In this document: one piece after another, positions 16,562 to 24,457 of the stretch
How positions within the stretch are numbered: the stretch's first letter is position 1
Layout: every line of letters begins with the position of its first letter
From: Rhizorhabdus histidinilytica
Lineage (GTDB): Bacteria > Pseudomonadota > Alphaproteobacteria > Sphingomonadales > Sphingomonadaceae
Length of the DNA: 64,000 nucleotides
Reading direction: 5' to 3'
NCBI RefSeq assembly: GCF_900167915.1
Contig: NZ_FUYM01000011.1
Coordinates: forward strand, 1-64,000
The notes under the pieces: generated by a model
Told to the model about the DNA's origin: nothing
Seen by the model: the letters and a program-made list of their open reading frames with translations, nothing else
Database searches by the model: none
Translations under genes and position numbers: made by a program

Positions 16562-17119
16562 TCAGGCCGCCGCGGCCGGCAGACAGACCGTGTCGAGGCC
16601 GAGCGCATGGGTGAAGCGGCCCATCGCCATCCACATGCCGATCGCCAAGGTCAGATCGGTGATCTCCGCGTCGCTATAGGCCGCGCGCATTTTCGCCCAG
16701 AACGCGTCGTCATAACCTAGCTCGTTGGGGGCGAAGGCCATTCGTTCCGCCAGATCGACCGCCAGCCGTTCGCGATCGTCGAGCAGCGGGCTGGTCCGCC
16801 ACTGGTCGATCGCCGAATAGAAGGCTTCGTCGGGGCGCTCGCCGCCGCGCGCGACCAGTGAGCTTGCCGGATCGCCGCCGGCCGAAGCGAGATAGGCGTC
16901 GAGATGATCGGCGGCTCGAAAGCCCTGGCAAACGAGGCAGCCGTTGATCTGCGCGATACGATAGCGGGCCGCCTCGGCGATACGCAGCGACAGGCGCAGC
17001 GACTGGTAGACCGCGCGGACGAAGTCGCCTGCCGCCGCGCCGATCACGGGCGAATGCTGGGTCAGCGCATAACCGAGCGGATCGGCAAGCGCCTCGGTGG
17101 GGACCTGAATGTTGGGCAT
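16562..17119 (-). CDS. Carboxymuconolactone decarboxylase / AhpD-like protein
   Basis: All-helical CMD/AhpD-family protein of 185 aa. The key segment INGCLVCQGFRAADH has the CxxC plus downstream His arrangement of AhpD-like peroxidase or CMD proteins. Start 17119 opens MPNIQVPTEALADPLG and has a GGAGAGAC Shine-Dalgarno; the longer frame reaches back into the VOC gene. It follows the VOC gene by 71 bases on the same strand, so both may be driven from operator site 5. Activity could be thiol-disulfide, peroxidase or lactone chemistry; sequence alone does not decide. Confidence 0.85.
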   Translation of the reverse strand: MPNIQVPTEALADPLGYALTQHSPVIGAAAGDFVRAVYQSLRLSLRIAEAARYRIAQINGCLVCQGFRAADHLDAYLASAGGDPASSLVARGGERPDEAFYSAIDQWRTSPLLDDRERLAVDLAERMAFAPNELGYDDAFWAKMRAAYSDAEITDLTLAIGMWMAMGRFTHALGLDTVCLPAAAA

Positions 17120-17190
17120 CTGTCTCTCCTCCGCGACGTGTCGTTTCGGCGTTCGCGATGGGCCGGCGTCGCGTCCCGGCCGCGCCTGAA

Positions 17191-17724
17191 TCAGATCGCC
17201 TGTTCCGGCGTCTTTCCGTCCCAGCTGCGCGCGGCCGCCTGGATCGCGCCGAAATAGGCGTGCATCTCGGGTGTCGCCTCGATGATCTCGACCATCGTTC
17301 CGGGCCACAACAGGTCGGTGTCGAGATAGGCGAAGCGCGACATCGGCAGCACGCCCTCCATCGCCACCCCGATGCCCGCTGCACGGGCGGCGGCCATCTG
17401 GGCGTCGTAATCGTCGGCATAGGTGCCGAGGTGATGGGCACCGCGCCGCCCGGCGGCGAGGAATTCACGATAGGGGGAGGGGGCGCTGCCGGGCTGGATC
17501 AGCTCGATCATCGTGTCGCCGCTATAGGCGATCGCGACCGCGGCGAAGATGTCCTCGTCGGCAGGCACCCGCCGGCCGCGCACCTCCAGCCAGTCGGCCG
17601 CGAGCGGGACGGGGAAGCGGACGAAGGGGCCCACGCCCATCGTCCCCGTCCAGTGCGTGATCGCCGCGTCGATATCCTCGACGACATAGGCGAGCTGGAA
17701 GATCCGCCCGAACAGCCGACTCAT
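17191..17724 (-). CDS. VOC-superfamily (glyoxalase/dioxygenase-like) protein 1
   Basis: Vicinal-oxygen-chelate fold protein of 177 aa with two beta-alpha-beta-beta-beta modules. IFQLAYVVEDIDAAITHW opens module 1, and RRGAHHLGTYADDYDAQM opens module 2. Candidate metal ligands are the HH in GAHHLG and Glu residues in TMIELIQP and VEIIEATP. Start 17724 has GGGAGAGAG upstream; the longer frame from 17790 crosses operator site 5. It is divergent from the two Rieske genes with one operator between. It resembles the VOC protein at 23.9-24.5 kb, suggesting duplication within the island. Confidence 0.85.
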   Translation of the reverse strand: MSRLFGRIFQLAYVVEDIDAAITHWTGTMGVGPFVRFPVPLAADWLEVRGRRVPADEDIFAAVAIAYSGDTMIELIQPGSAPSPYREFLAAGRRGAHHLGTYADDYDAQMAAARAAGIGVAMEGVLPMSRFAYLDTDLLWPGTMVEIIEATPEMHAYFGAIQAAARSWDGKTPEQAI

Positions 17725-17762
17725 TCGCTCTCTCCCGTAACGGCCTGACATTTGACCTTGCA

Positions 17763-17782
17763 AAACAATCATGCATGTTTTT
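17763..17782. promoter_or_regulatory. Island operator site 5 (shared by VOC and Rieske 2/3 operons)
   Basis: AAACAATCATGCATGTTTTT, the most symmetrical-looking copy (ATGCAT core). It is 38 bases from the VOC start and 45 from the Rieske 2 start, so one site could control both divergent promoters. Confidence 0.72.
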
Positions 17783-17827
17783 TTATGCATGTCGATCCGC
17801 GACGAGACGGAATCGAGGAGAGACGTG

Positions 17828-19183
17828 ATGAACTATGATTTCCGCCTGTGGGACATCCACGTCGGGGCCCCGCATCCGTTCTACCGGCACAGCTATGTCG
17901 ACAACGGCACCGCCCGGCCGACGCCGGCCCGCTACCATGATCCCGCCTTCGCGGCGGAGGAGTGGGAGAAGGTCTTCGCGCGGAGCTGGCTGGTCGCCTG
18001 TCCCGTCTCCGACATCCGCGAGCCGGGCGATTTCGCCCGGTTCGACATCGGCCGGGAGAGCTTCATCGTCGTCCGGGGCGACGACGGCGAGGTCCACGCC
18101 CATTACAATGTCTGCCCGCACCGCGGCAGCCGGCTCGTGCTTGACGATTTCGGCAGCCAGTCGGCATTCACCTGCCCCTTCCACAGCTGGCGATTCGACC
18201 TGGACGGGAAGAATGTCGCCGTCACCGATCCGGAGACCTTCCGGCCCGAGGTGCTGTGCCACGACATCAACATGACCTCGGTCCGCTGCGAGGTCGCCGC
18301 CGGACTGGTGTTCATCTCGATGGACCCCGACATCGTGCCGGTGAAGGAGTGGCTCGCGCCGATCCTGCCGCAGCTCGAGCTGTACGACATCGACAAGATG
18401 CACGTCATCCAGCACCGCCGGTCGGATTGGGGCGCCAACTGGAAGGGCGGCGTCGACGCCTTCGCCGAGATCTACCATCTCCACGCCGTCCATCCGCAGA
18501 CCCAGTGCCTGATGGACGACCGCACCCAGATCGATCTCTATCCGGGCGGGCTCAGCCGCCAGTTCGTCCCCTTCGCCCAGCCGAGCCCGCGCTTCGCGGA
18601 CCAGGAGAGCGTGAACCCCGGCATCGCGCTGATGCTCAGGGACGCCGGCATCGATCCCGCGACTTATGGCGGCACCGCGAAGGAGACGCGCGCCGCGGTC
18701 CAGGCCGCCAAGCGCAAGCGCGCCGCCGACCATGGCCTCGACTATGACAAGTTCAGCGATTCGCAGCTCAGCGATTCGACTGTCTACAGCCTGTTCCCCA
18801 ACGCACAGATCGGCTGCCATCCGGAGGCGGTGTTCCTCCACCGCTTCCTGCCGCATGCGAGCGATCCCAACCAGTTCACCTACGATACGATGATCCTCTA
18901 TCGCCACGTCGATGCGCCGGGCTACACGCCGCCGGCCTGGATGGGGCTGAGCGAGGACATCGACACCAGCGGGGAGACGCGGCCCGATGTCGTCCACACC
19001 GGATTGGGCGAGCCGCCGGGGTTGGGCGAGGTGCTCGACCAGGATTCGGACCTGCTGCCGATCGTCCAGGCGGGCGCCCGCTCACGCGGCTTCCGCGGTC
19101 CGCTGTGGAGCGAGCAGGAAGGGCGGTTGCGCCATTTCCATGCCGAGCTCGACCGGCGCATGGGGCTGGGGGAACCGGCATGA
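17828..19183 (+). CDS. Rieske non-heme iron oxygenase, alpha subunit (Rieske 2)
   Basis: Oxygenase component of 451 aa. Rieske ligands are C96/H98 (CPHRG) and C116/H119 (CPFHSW). The iron site is DAFAEIYHLHAVHPQ with H217 and H222, and the acidic ligand probably lies in VLDQDSDLLPIV. ATG 17828 with GAGGAGAGACG upstream is preferred to the ATG at 17771 inside the operator. Its stop overlaps the start of Rieske 3 by 4 bases, and the two proteins share long near-identical stretches, including the C-terminal DQDSDLLPIVQAGARSRGF. They are tandem paralogues, possibly with different substrate or regiospecificity. Confidence 0.94.
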   Translation: MNYDFRLWDIHVGAPHPFYRHSYVDNGTARPTPARYHDPAFAAEEWEKVFARSWLVACPVSDIREPGDFARFDIGRESFIVVRGDDGEVHAHYNVCPHRGSRLVLDDFGSQSAFTCPFHSWRFDLDGKNVAVTDPETFRPEVLCHDINMTSVRCEVAAGLVFISMDPDIVPVKEWLAPILPQLELYDIDKMHVIQHRRSDWGANWKGGVDAFAEIYHLHAVHPQTQCLMDDRTQIDLYPGGLSRQFVPFAQPSPRFADQESVNPGIALMLRDAGIDPATYGGTAKETRAAVQAAKRKRAADHGLDYDKFSDSQLSDSTVYSLFPNAQIGCHPEAVFLHRFLPHASDPNQFTYDTMILYRHVDAPGYTPPAWMGLSEDIDTSGETRPDVVHTGLGEPPGLGEVLDQDSDLLPIVQAGARSRGFRGPLWSEQEGRLRHFHAELDRRMGLGEPA

Positions 19184-20526
19184 ACTACGATGTCCGCGGC
19201 TGGGCGGTCCACAAGGACTCGGCCCATCCGTTCGACACGCCTGCTCCCCATGTCGACAATGGCGCGGTTCGCCCCGATCCCGTCCGTTACACCTCGCGCG
19301 AATTCGCACGGCAGGAATGGGAGAAGGTGTTCGTCCAGGCGTGGCTGATGGCCGGCCCGGTCAGCGACGTGCGCGAGCCGGGCGACTGGATGCGCTTCGA
19401 CATCGGCGTCGAGAGCTTCATCATCGTCCGCACGGCCGATGGCGGGCTGGCCGCGCATTACAATGTCTGCCCGCATCGCGGCAGCCGCCTCGTGCAGGGC
19501 GACGTCGGGTCGCAGGACGATTTCACCTGCCCCTTCCATAGCTGGCGGTTCGGCCTGGACGGCCGCAACCTCGCCGTCACCGACCCGGAGACCTTCCGGC
19601 CCGAGGTGCTGTGCCACGGCACCGACCTCAGCTCGGTCAAGGTCGAGGAGGCGGCGGGGATCGTCTTCCTCTCGATGGCCGAGAACCCACCGCCGCTCCG
19701 AGACTATCTGGGCCCGATCCTGCCGATGCTCGAAAATTACCGGATCGGCGAGATGAACGTCGTCCAGCACCGCCGGTCGGACTGGGCGGCCAACTGGAAG
19801 GGCGGGGTCGACGCCTTCTACGAGAGCTATCATCTCCATGCGATCCACCCCCAGACGATGGGGATGCTCGACGACCGCACCCATATCGATCTCTATCCGG
19901 GCGGGATGAGCCGGCAGTTCGTGCCCTTCGGCCAGCCCAATTCGCACTTCCCCGACCAGGAGGGAATCAACCCCGGCATCGCGGTGATGCTGGAGGATGC
20001 GGGGCTCGATCCGGCGACCTTCCAGGGCAGCGCGCGGGAAAGCCGCTCGGCGATCGCGATGGCCAAGCGCGACCGTTCGGCGCGGCTCGGGCTCGGCTAT
20101 GAACGGTTCAGCGACGCGCAGCTCACCGACAGCGTGATCTTCGGCATCTTCCCCAACGCGCAGATCGGCTGCCACCCCGAGGCGGTGTTCCTCCACCGCT
20201 TCAAGCCGGACGCCGAGGACCCCGAACGCTTCACCTATGAAACGACGATCCTCTACCGCCATGTCGACGTGCCCGGCTATGGCGCGCCGCTGTGGATGGG
20301 GCTGGGCGACGATGTCGACCTGACCGGGGAGACCCGGCCCGACGTCGTCCACACCGGGCTCGGCGAGCCGCCGGGCATGGGTGAGGTGCTCGACCAGGAT
20401 TCCGACCTGCTGCCGATCGTCCAGGCCGGCGCCCGCTCGCGCGGCTTCCGCGGTCCCCTGTGGGGTGAGCAGGAGGCGCGGCTGCGCCACTTTCACGTCG
20501 AGCTCGACCGCTGGATGGGACGGTAG
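19180..20526 (+). CDS. Rieske non-heme iron oxygenase, alpha subunit (Rieske 3)
   Basis: Oxygenase component of 448 aa and close paralogue of Rieske 2. Rieske ligands are C97/H99 and the CPFHSW pair; the iron site is DAFYESYHLHAIHPQ. The two differ mainly near the iron site (Phe-Tyr-Glu-Ser against Phe-Ala-Glu-Ile) and in the N-terminal 35 residues, which is where specificity differences would be expected. The start ATG overlaps the Rieske 2 stop, so they are co-translated. No beta subunit or ferredoxin is adjacent. Hetero-oligomer formation between the paralogues is possible but not shown by sequence. Confidence 0.94.
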   Translation: MNYDVRGWAVHKDSAHPFDTPAPHVDNGAVRPDPVRYTSREFARQEWEKVFVQAWLMAGPVSDVREPGDWMRFDIGVESFIIVRTADGGLAAHYNVCPHRGSRLVQGDVGSQDDFTCPFHSWRFGLDGRNLAVTDPETFRPEVLCHGTDLSSVKVEEAAGIVFLSMAENPPPLRDYLGPILPMLENYRIGEMNVVQHRRSDWAANWKGGVDAFYESYHLHAIHPQTMGMLDDRTHIDLYPGGMSRQFVPFGQPNSHFPDQEGINPGIAVMLEDAGLDPATFQGSARESRSAIAMAKRDRSARLGLGYERFSDAQLTDSVIFGIFPNAQIGCHPEAVFLHRFKPDAEDPERFTYETTILYRHVDVPGYGAPLWMGLGDDVDLTGETRPDVVHTGLGEPPGMGEVLDQDSDLLPIVQAGARSRGFRGPLWGEQEARLRHFHVELDRWMGR

Positions 20527-20538
20527 TCTCTCCCTTAC

Positions 20539-20636
20539 CGTCGCTCCTGCGGAGGCAAGGGCCCATGTCTCTCATCAGCCAGATGACCACCGGGGAGGAT
20601 AGGGACATGGACCCCAGCCTGCGCTGGGGTGCCGGC
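20539..20636. repeat. Composite palindromic intergenic repeat, family A, copy 2
   Basis: About 98 bases related to 11435-11531 in the same orientation. CCATGTCTCTCAT ... CGGGGAGGA ... GGACATGGA is followed by the hairpin CCCCAGC-ctgc-GCTGGGG (20612-20629). The left hairpin is degraded to CTCCTGCGGAG. It lies between convergent genes. Confidence 0.75.
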
Positions 20637-20684
20637 AGGAAAATCAGTTGATCATTCGCATCGCCGCCGTCTGCGGCCCGGTGG

Positions 20685-20705
20685 ATGCTGAAACGGGTTC
20701 AGCAT
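20685..20705. repeat. Short hairpin repeat, family B, copy 1
   Basis: ATGCTGAA-acggg-TTCAGCAT with flanking GGTGG and GACGG. The same family recurs as a pair at 61914-62002. Just downstream of the SDR stop it may also act as a 3' end. Confidence 0.7.
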
Positions 20706-20722
20706 GACGGCGGAAGGAAAGG

Positions 20723-21496
20723 TCAGAACGGCCGGATCGTCACCCCGTTGTCGACGACGAACTCCGCCCCCGTCACGAAGCGCGCTTCGTCGGAGGCGAG
20801 GAACACCACCATCGCGGCCACGTCCTCGGGCGCGCCCTTGGCGCCGGCGGGCAGGACGCCCTTGGGCACCGCCTGTTCCTGGCCGATGCGGCCCTCTGCC
20901 TCCTGCACCATCGGCGTCTCGATCGCGCCGGGATGGATCGAGTTGCAGCGGATCTTGTAGCCCTTCTCCTGGCACATCACGGCGATCGACTTGGTCATCG
21001 ATCGCACTGCGCCCTTGGCGGCCGAATAGGCGAGGAAGATCGGATAGCCGAGCAGCGCGCCGGTCGACGACATATTGACGATCGATCCGCCGTCGTTGCG
21101 GTTCATCAGCGGGATCGCATATTTGCAGCCGAGGAAAACGCCCTCGCTCATCACCGCGTTGACGAAGCGGAACTGGTCGAGCGTGGTCCCCTCGACATCG
21201 GCCGACAGCACCACGCCGGCATTGTTGACGAGGATGTCGAGCCGGCCGAAGCGTTCCTCGATCGCCCGGATCACCGCGATCCACTGGTCCTCCGACGCGA
21301 CGTCGAGCGCCAGCGCGAGCGCGCCGTTGCCGATCGCGTCGGCGACCTTCAGCGCGGGCTCGATCTTGACGTCGGTGACGACGACGGTCGCCCCCTCGCG
21401 CGCCAGCGCCTCGCAATCGGCCTTGCCGAGGCCCGATCCGCCGCCCGTGACGAGCGCGACCTTGCCGGCCACCCGGCCCGCGCGATCCTGTGCCAT
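20723..21496 (-). CDS. Short-chain dehydrogenase/reductase (SDR), classical type
   Basis: NAD(P)-dependent oxidoreductase of 257 aa. Cofactor motif is TGGGSGLGKA, followed by NNAGVVLSADV and a full Ser-Tyr-Lys site (NMSSTG ... YSAAKGAV). The C-terminal HPGAIETPM is typical of hydroxysteroid/levodione-type SDRs. Start 21496 has GGAGAGGG upstream. It lies 26 bases after the PECR-like SDR stop on the same strand, so both are probably one transcript from operator site 6. Substrate unknown. Confidence 0.92.
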   Translation of the reverse strand: MAQDRAGRVAGKVALVTGGGSGLGKADCEALAREGATVVVTDVKIEPALKVADAIGNGALALALDVASEDQWIAVIRAIEERFGRLDILVNNAGVVLSADVEGTTLDQFRFVNAVMSEGVFLGCKYAIPLMNRNDGGSIVNMSSTGALLGYPIFLAYSAAKGAVRSMTKSIAVMCQEKGYKIRCNSIHPGAIETPMVQEAEGRIGQEQAVPKGVLPAGAKGAPEDVAAMVVFLASDEARFVTGAEFVVDNGVTIRPF

Positions 21497-21522
21497 ATCC
21501 CTCTCCGTCTGTCGGCGGACGA

Positions 21523-22449
21523 TCAGGCCGCGCCGTCCTCGTTGAAATAATCCGGCATGCCGCCCGGCCAGACGACGCCCCACTGCGCCTGCCCGCCGTC
21601 GATCACCAGCAGGTCGCCGTTGACGAAGCGGCCGGCGGGGGAGGCGAGATAGGCGATCGCCTCAGCCACGTCCCACGCATTGCCGCGCGTCTTCATCGGA
21701 TTGGCCTTGTGGAAGCGGACCAGCGCCTCTTCCGGATAGACGCCGAAGCCCTCGGTCTCGATCACGCCGGGGCCGATGCAGTTGACCCTGATGTTGAACG
21801 GCGCCCATTCGGTGGCGACCGTCTTCGACAGGTAGATCACCCCCGCGCGCGCCGCGCAGGTGTGCGCCGCCTGCGGCATGCCGCGTTCGACATTGGCGAC
21901 GATGTTGATGACGTGGCCCGGCGTGCCGCTGTCGCGCCAGCGCTTCGCCGCCTCCTGCATCATCCACCAGGTGCCGTTGAGGTTGGTGTCGATCACCGCC
22001 AGCCAGCCCTTGCGGCTGAAGTCGATCGCATCCTGCGGGAATTGCCCCCCCGCATTGTTGACGACGGTATCGAGTCCGCCCATCCGGTCGTGGATCGACG
22101 CGATCAGCGCCTCGCACGCCTCGGGGTCGCGGATCGTCATCGCGGCGATCATCACCTCGCGCCCGGTTGCGGCGTGGATCTGGTCGCGGGTGACGGCCAG
22201 CTTGTCCGCGTTGCGGCCGCAGATCGCGACCTCGGCGCCCAGCCGCGCGGCGAGGAACGCCGCCGCCTTGCCCATGCCGCTGCCGCCGCCGGTGATCAGG
22301 ATGCGGTGGCCGGCCAGCAGGTCGGGCCGGAACACCGTTTCATGCGTCGCCAGGTCGTCGGGCGTCAGGCCGCGTTTCGGCCGGGTCGGGTCGTTCGGGT
22401 CCGGCCGGACATGGCCGCCGGGCGCGGGCTGGGTGGAATTCGCATCCAT
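21523..22449 (-). CDS. SDR of the 2-enoyl-CoA / dienoyl-CoA reductase (PECR/DECR) type
   Basis: SDR-fold protein of 308 aa with an N-terminal extension of about 45 Pro/Asp-rich residues. The cofactor motif is TGGGSGMGKA. The classical YxxxK is replaced: the aligned segment reads HTCAARAGVIYLSKT, with Thr for Tyr and Arg for Lys, as in peroxisomal trans-2-enoyl-CoA and dienoyl-CoA reductases. NIRVNCIGPGVIETEG and FVNGDLLVIDGG complete the fold. I infer reduction of an unsaturated CoA thioester. First gene of a two-SDR operon, 47 bases from operator site 6. The classical-SDR alternative is weaker because of the active-site change. Confidence 0.9.
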   Translation of the reverse strand: MDANSTQPAPGGHVRPDPNDPTRPKRGLTPDDLATHETVFRPDLLAGHRILITGGGSGMGKAAAFLAARLGAEVAICGRNADKLAVTRDQIHAATGREVMIAAMTIRDPEACEALIASIHDRMGGLDTVVNNAGGQFPQDAIDFSRKGWLAVIDTNLNGTWWMMQEAAKRWRDSGTPGHVINIVANVERGMPQAAHTCAARAGVIYLSKTVATEWAPFNIRVNCIGPGVIETEGFGVYPEEALVRFHKANPMKTRGNAWDVAEAIAYLASPAGRFVNGDLLVIDGGQAQWGVVWPGGMPDYFNEDGAA

Positions 22450-22496
22450 CGATCGTTCAGGCTCCTCCCGACATGGCTTAGCATCGCCGATGAAGA

Positions 22497-22516
22497 AAAC
22501 AATCACAAATGTCTTT
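22497..22516. promoter_or_regulatory. Island operator site 6 (PECR-like SDR promoter)
   Basis: AAACAATCACAAATGTCTTT. The left arm matches sites 1, 3 and 5 exactly; the core is CACA instead of CATG but the +3/+4 TG is kept. Weakest copy. Confidence 0.5.
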
Positions 22517-22600
22517 TTTATTGGACCGGCTTTTGCCCGGAACAGCCGTAGCCTCTCGCATCGCCTCGCAGGGGTGCGACAATGATACTGGTCTTGAAAA

Positions 22601-22620
22601 AGGCAAGCATGCCTGTTTTT
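22601..22620. promoter_or_regulatory. Island operator site 7 (SDR-VOC promoter)
   Basis: AGGCAAGCATGCCTGTTTTT, 27 bases before the SDR start. The core forms its own palindrome GGCAAGCATGCC-like arm, and CATGNNTGTTTTT is intact. Confidence 0.62.
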
Positions 22621-22647
22621 AATGGCGCGGAGAGAGGAGACTGGGCA

Positions 22648-23454
22648 ATGGCGGAACTGGACGGCAAGGTCGCGGTGGTGATCGGCGCGGCGGGGCGGGG
22701 CAACATGGCGCAGGCGATCGCCCGGCGACTCGCGGCCGGCGGCGCGCGACTCGTGGTGGCGGGGCGCGATCCCGAACCGCTCGCCGAACTCGCCGAAGAG
22801 CTTGGCGGGCTCGCCGTCGCACAGTGCGACCTGACCAGCGAGGAGGATCTGGCGCGGCTGGCGTCGGCCGCGGTCGATCGCTTCGGCGGGATCGACATCG
22901 CCGTCAACGCCACCGGCTGGGGCCTGCTCAAGCCGTTCCTCGACACCAGCAAGGAGGAGATCGAGAAGATCACCGCGCTCCAGTTCACCGGCGCTATCCT
23001 GTTCTACCAGGCGATGCTGCGGGCGATGCGCGACGGCGGATCGCTCGTCCAGATATCCTCGGCGACGGCGACGATCATGCTGGAGGATCATGCCGCCTAT
23101 ATGGGCACCAAGGCGGGCGCCGATCATGTCATCCGCTGCATCGCCAACGAATTCGGCGATCGCGGCATCCGCGCTAATTCGGTGGCGCCGGGCTTCACCG
23201 TCACCCCCATGACCGGCAAGGCCGGCCGCAACCCGGCGGTGATCGGCGCCTTCGCCAAGGAATATCCGCTCGGCCGGGTGGGAACGAGCGAGGATATCGC
23301 CGAGGCGGTGGCGTGGCTCGTCTCCGACGCCTGCTTCATGACCGGGCAGACCTTGCAGGTGAACGGCGGCGTCACCCTGCGCCGCAACCCGCGCAACGCC
23401 GAGATCGTCGCCGCGGTGCAGGCCGCGCGCGCCGCGGCGGCGCCCCAGGCATGA
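22648..23454 (+). CDS. Short-chain dehydrogenase/reductase (SDR)
   Basis: NAD(P)-dependent oxidoreductase of 268 aa. The cofactor loop is GAAGRGNMA, a variant of the usual TGxxxGxG. The catalytic Ser is in QISSATA and YMGTK supplies Tyr and Lys. SVAPGFTVTPM and TGQTLQVNGG are typical C-terminal motifs. Start 22648 follows AGAGAGGAG; the longer frame from 22582 spans operator site 7. Followed 7 bases later by a VOC gene, so the pair is one operon. Substrate unknown. Confidence 0.9.
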   Translation: MAELDGKVAVVIGAAGRGNMAQAIARRLAAGGARLVVAGRDPEPLAELAEELGGLAVAQCDLTSEEDLARLASAAVDRFGGIDIAVNATGWGLLKPFLDTSKEEIEKITALQFTGAILFYQAMLRAMRDGGSLVQISSATATIMLEDHAAYMGTKAGADHVIRCIANEFGDRGIRANSVAPGFTVTPMTGKAGRNPAVIGAFAKEYPLGRVGTSEDIAEAVAWLVSDACFMTGQTLQVNGGVTLRRNPRNAEIVAAVQAARAAAAPQA

Positions 23455-23461
23455 CCCGGCG

Positions 23462-23941
23462 ATGATCCGCGGCGTCCACCACCTCGCCGTCTCGACGCCC
23501 GACCTCGATCGTTTCGTCGATCATTATCGGCGCTGGTTCGGTTTCGAGTGCTGCGGCGGCGGCGCGTGGGAGCGCGGCAACGAACGGATCGACACGATGG
23601 TGGGGCTCAAGGACAGCGCCGCGCGCTACCAGATGCTCCGCCTCGGCAATCTCTATGTCGAGGTGTTCGAATACAGCGCGCCGCGCGGGGAAGCGGTGCG
23701 GCCGCGCATGTGCGACCATGGCCTCATCCACCTCTGCCTCTATTGCGACGACGTCTTCGCCGAATATGAGCGGCTGACCGCGCTCGGCATGGAATTCAAC
23801 GGCCCGCCCGGCGGATCGGCCGCGACCCGCGCCACCTATGGCCGCGATTGCGACGGCAATGTCGTGGAGTTGCTGCAGATCGTCGACGAGGGCTGTGGCT
23901 TCGGATTCGACCGGGCGAAAGCCCTGGAGCCGTCAGCCTAG
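23462..23941 (+). CDS. VOC-superfamily protein 2 (glyoxalase/extradiol dioxygenase-like)
   Basis: VOC-fold protein of 159 aa. It opens MIRGVHHLAVSTPDLDRFVDHY, with the His metal ligand in VHHLAV, a Glu in VEVFEYSAP, a second His in HGLIHLCLYC, and a final Glu in GNVVELLQIV. This full H-E-H-E set means it can bind a divalent metal. Its stop overlaps the end of the convergent VOC gene at 23933 by 9 bases. It differs clearly from the two longer VOC proteins (17.2 and 23.9 kb). Confidence 0.88.
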   Translation: MIRGVHHLAVSTPDLDRFVDHYRRWFGFECCGGGAWERGNERIDTMVGLKDSAARYQMLRLGNLYVEVFEYSAPRGEAVRPRMCDHGLIHLCLYCDDVFAEYERLTALGMEFNGPPGGSAATRATYGRDCDGNVVELLQIVDEGCGFGFDRAKALEPSA

Positions 23942-24457
23942 CTCGCGCAGCAGGGTGGCGGGGTCGCGGTCCCAGCGTTCGGCGGCCTTGCGCACCGCAG
24001 CGAAGAAGGCGCGGATAGCGGGCTTGTCCTCGACGATCTCGATCATGTGGCCGAGCGCCGCCGAGGTGTCGACATAGGCATAGCGCATCGGCCCGAACAG
24101 CCCGTCCGCCGCGACCGCGAAGCCCTGGCCGGTATAATGGGCCAGGTCGGCGGCGAAGTCCTCCGCGATGAAGGCGACATGGTGGAAGCCGGTCGCCCCC
24201 GCCGGCACCGTGTCGCGATAGGCGGAGGGGCCGTCGTCATGCTGCTCGACCAGCTCGATCTGCACCTCGCCATGCTGGGCGACGGCGGTCGAGAAGCGGG
24301 TCGCGCTCGGCGCGCCGCGATAGCGCGGCTCGTCGAGCTTGAGGTCGCGGTTGACCAGGAAGGGGCCGATCCCGGTCGCCGCATGCCAGCGGCGGGCGGC
24401 CTCGGCCAGGTCGGGGACGACCCAGGCATATTGGATGATGCGGGGCTGGAAGCTCAT
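23933..24457 (-). CDS. VOC-superfamily protein 3
   Basis: VOC-fold protein of 174 aa, paralogue of the protein at 17191-17724: both have an IxQxAxVVxDLxxAxxxW opening, a gate at TGFHHVAFIAEDF / RGAHHLGTYADDY, and a terminal RWD or SWD helix. The start overlaps the stop of the TIM-barrel gene (ATGA), so they are translationally coupled. Candidate ligands are HH in GFHHVAF and Glu in VQIELVEQ and MIEIVEDKP. The substrate is unknown; a pathway-specific lyase or epimerase is plausible. Confidence 0.87.
   Translation of the reverse strand: MSFQPRIIQYAWVVPDLAEAARRWHAATGIGPFLVNRDLKLDEPRYRGAPSATRFSTAVAQHGEVQIELVEQHDDGPSAYRDTVPAGATGFHHVAFIAEDFAADLAHYTGQGFAVAADGLFGPMRYAYVDTSAALGHMIEIVEDKPAIRAFFAAVRKAAERWDRDPATLLRELG

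Noticed and set aside
14017-16608. Minus-strand open frame of 863 codons opposite TonB receptor 1
   Set aside because: Low-complexity Arg/Val/Ala-rich translation with no motif. It is a shadow of GC-rich codon use in the receptor gene.
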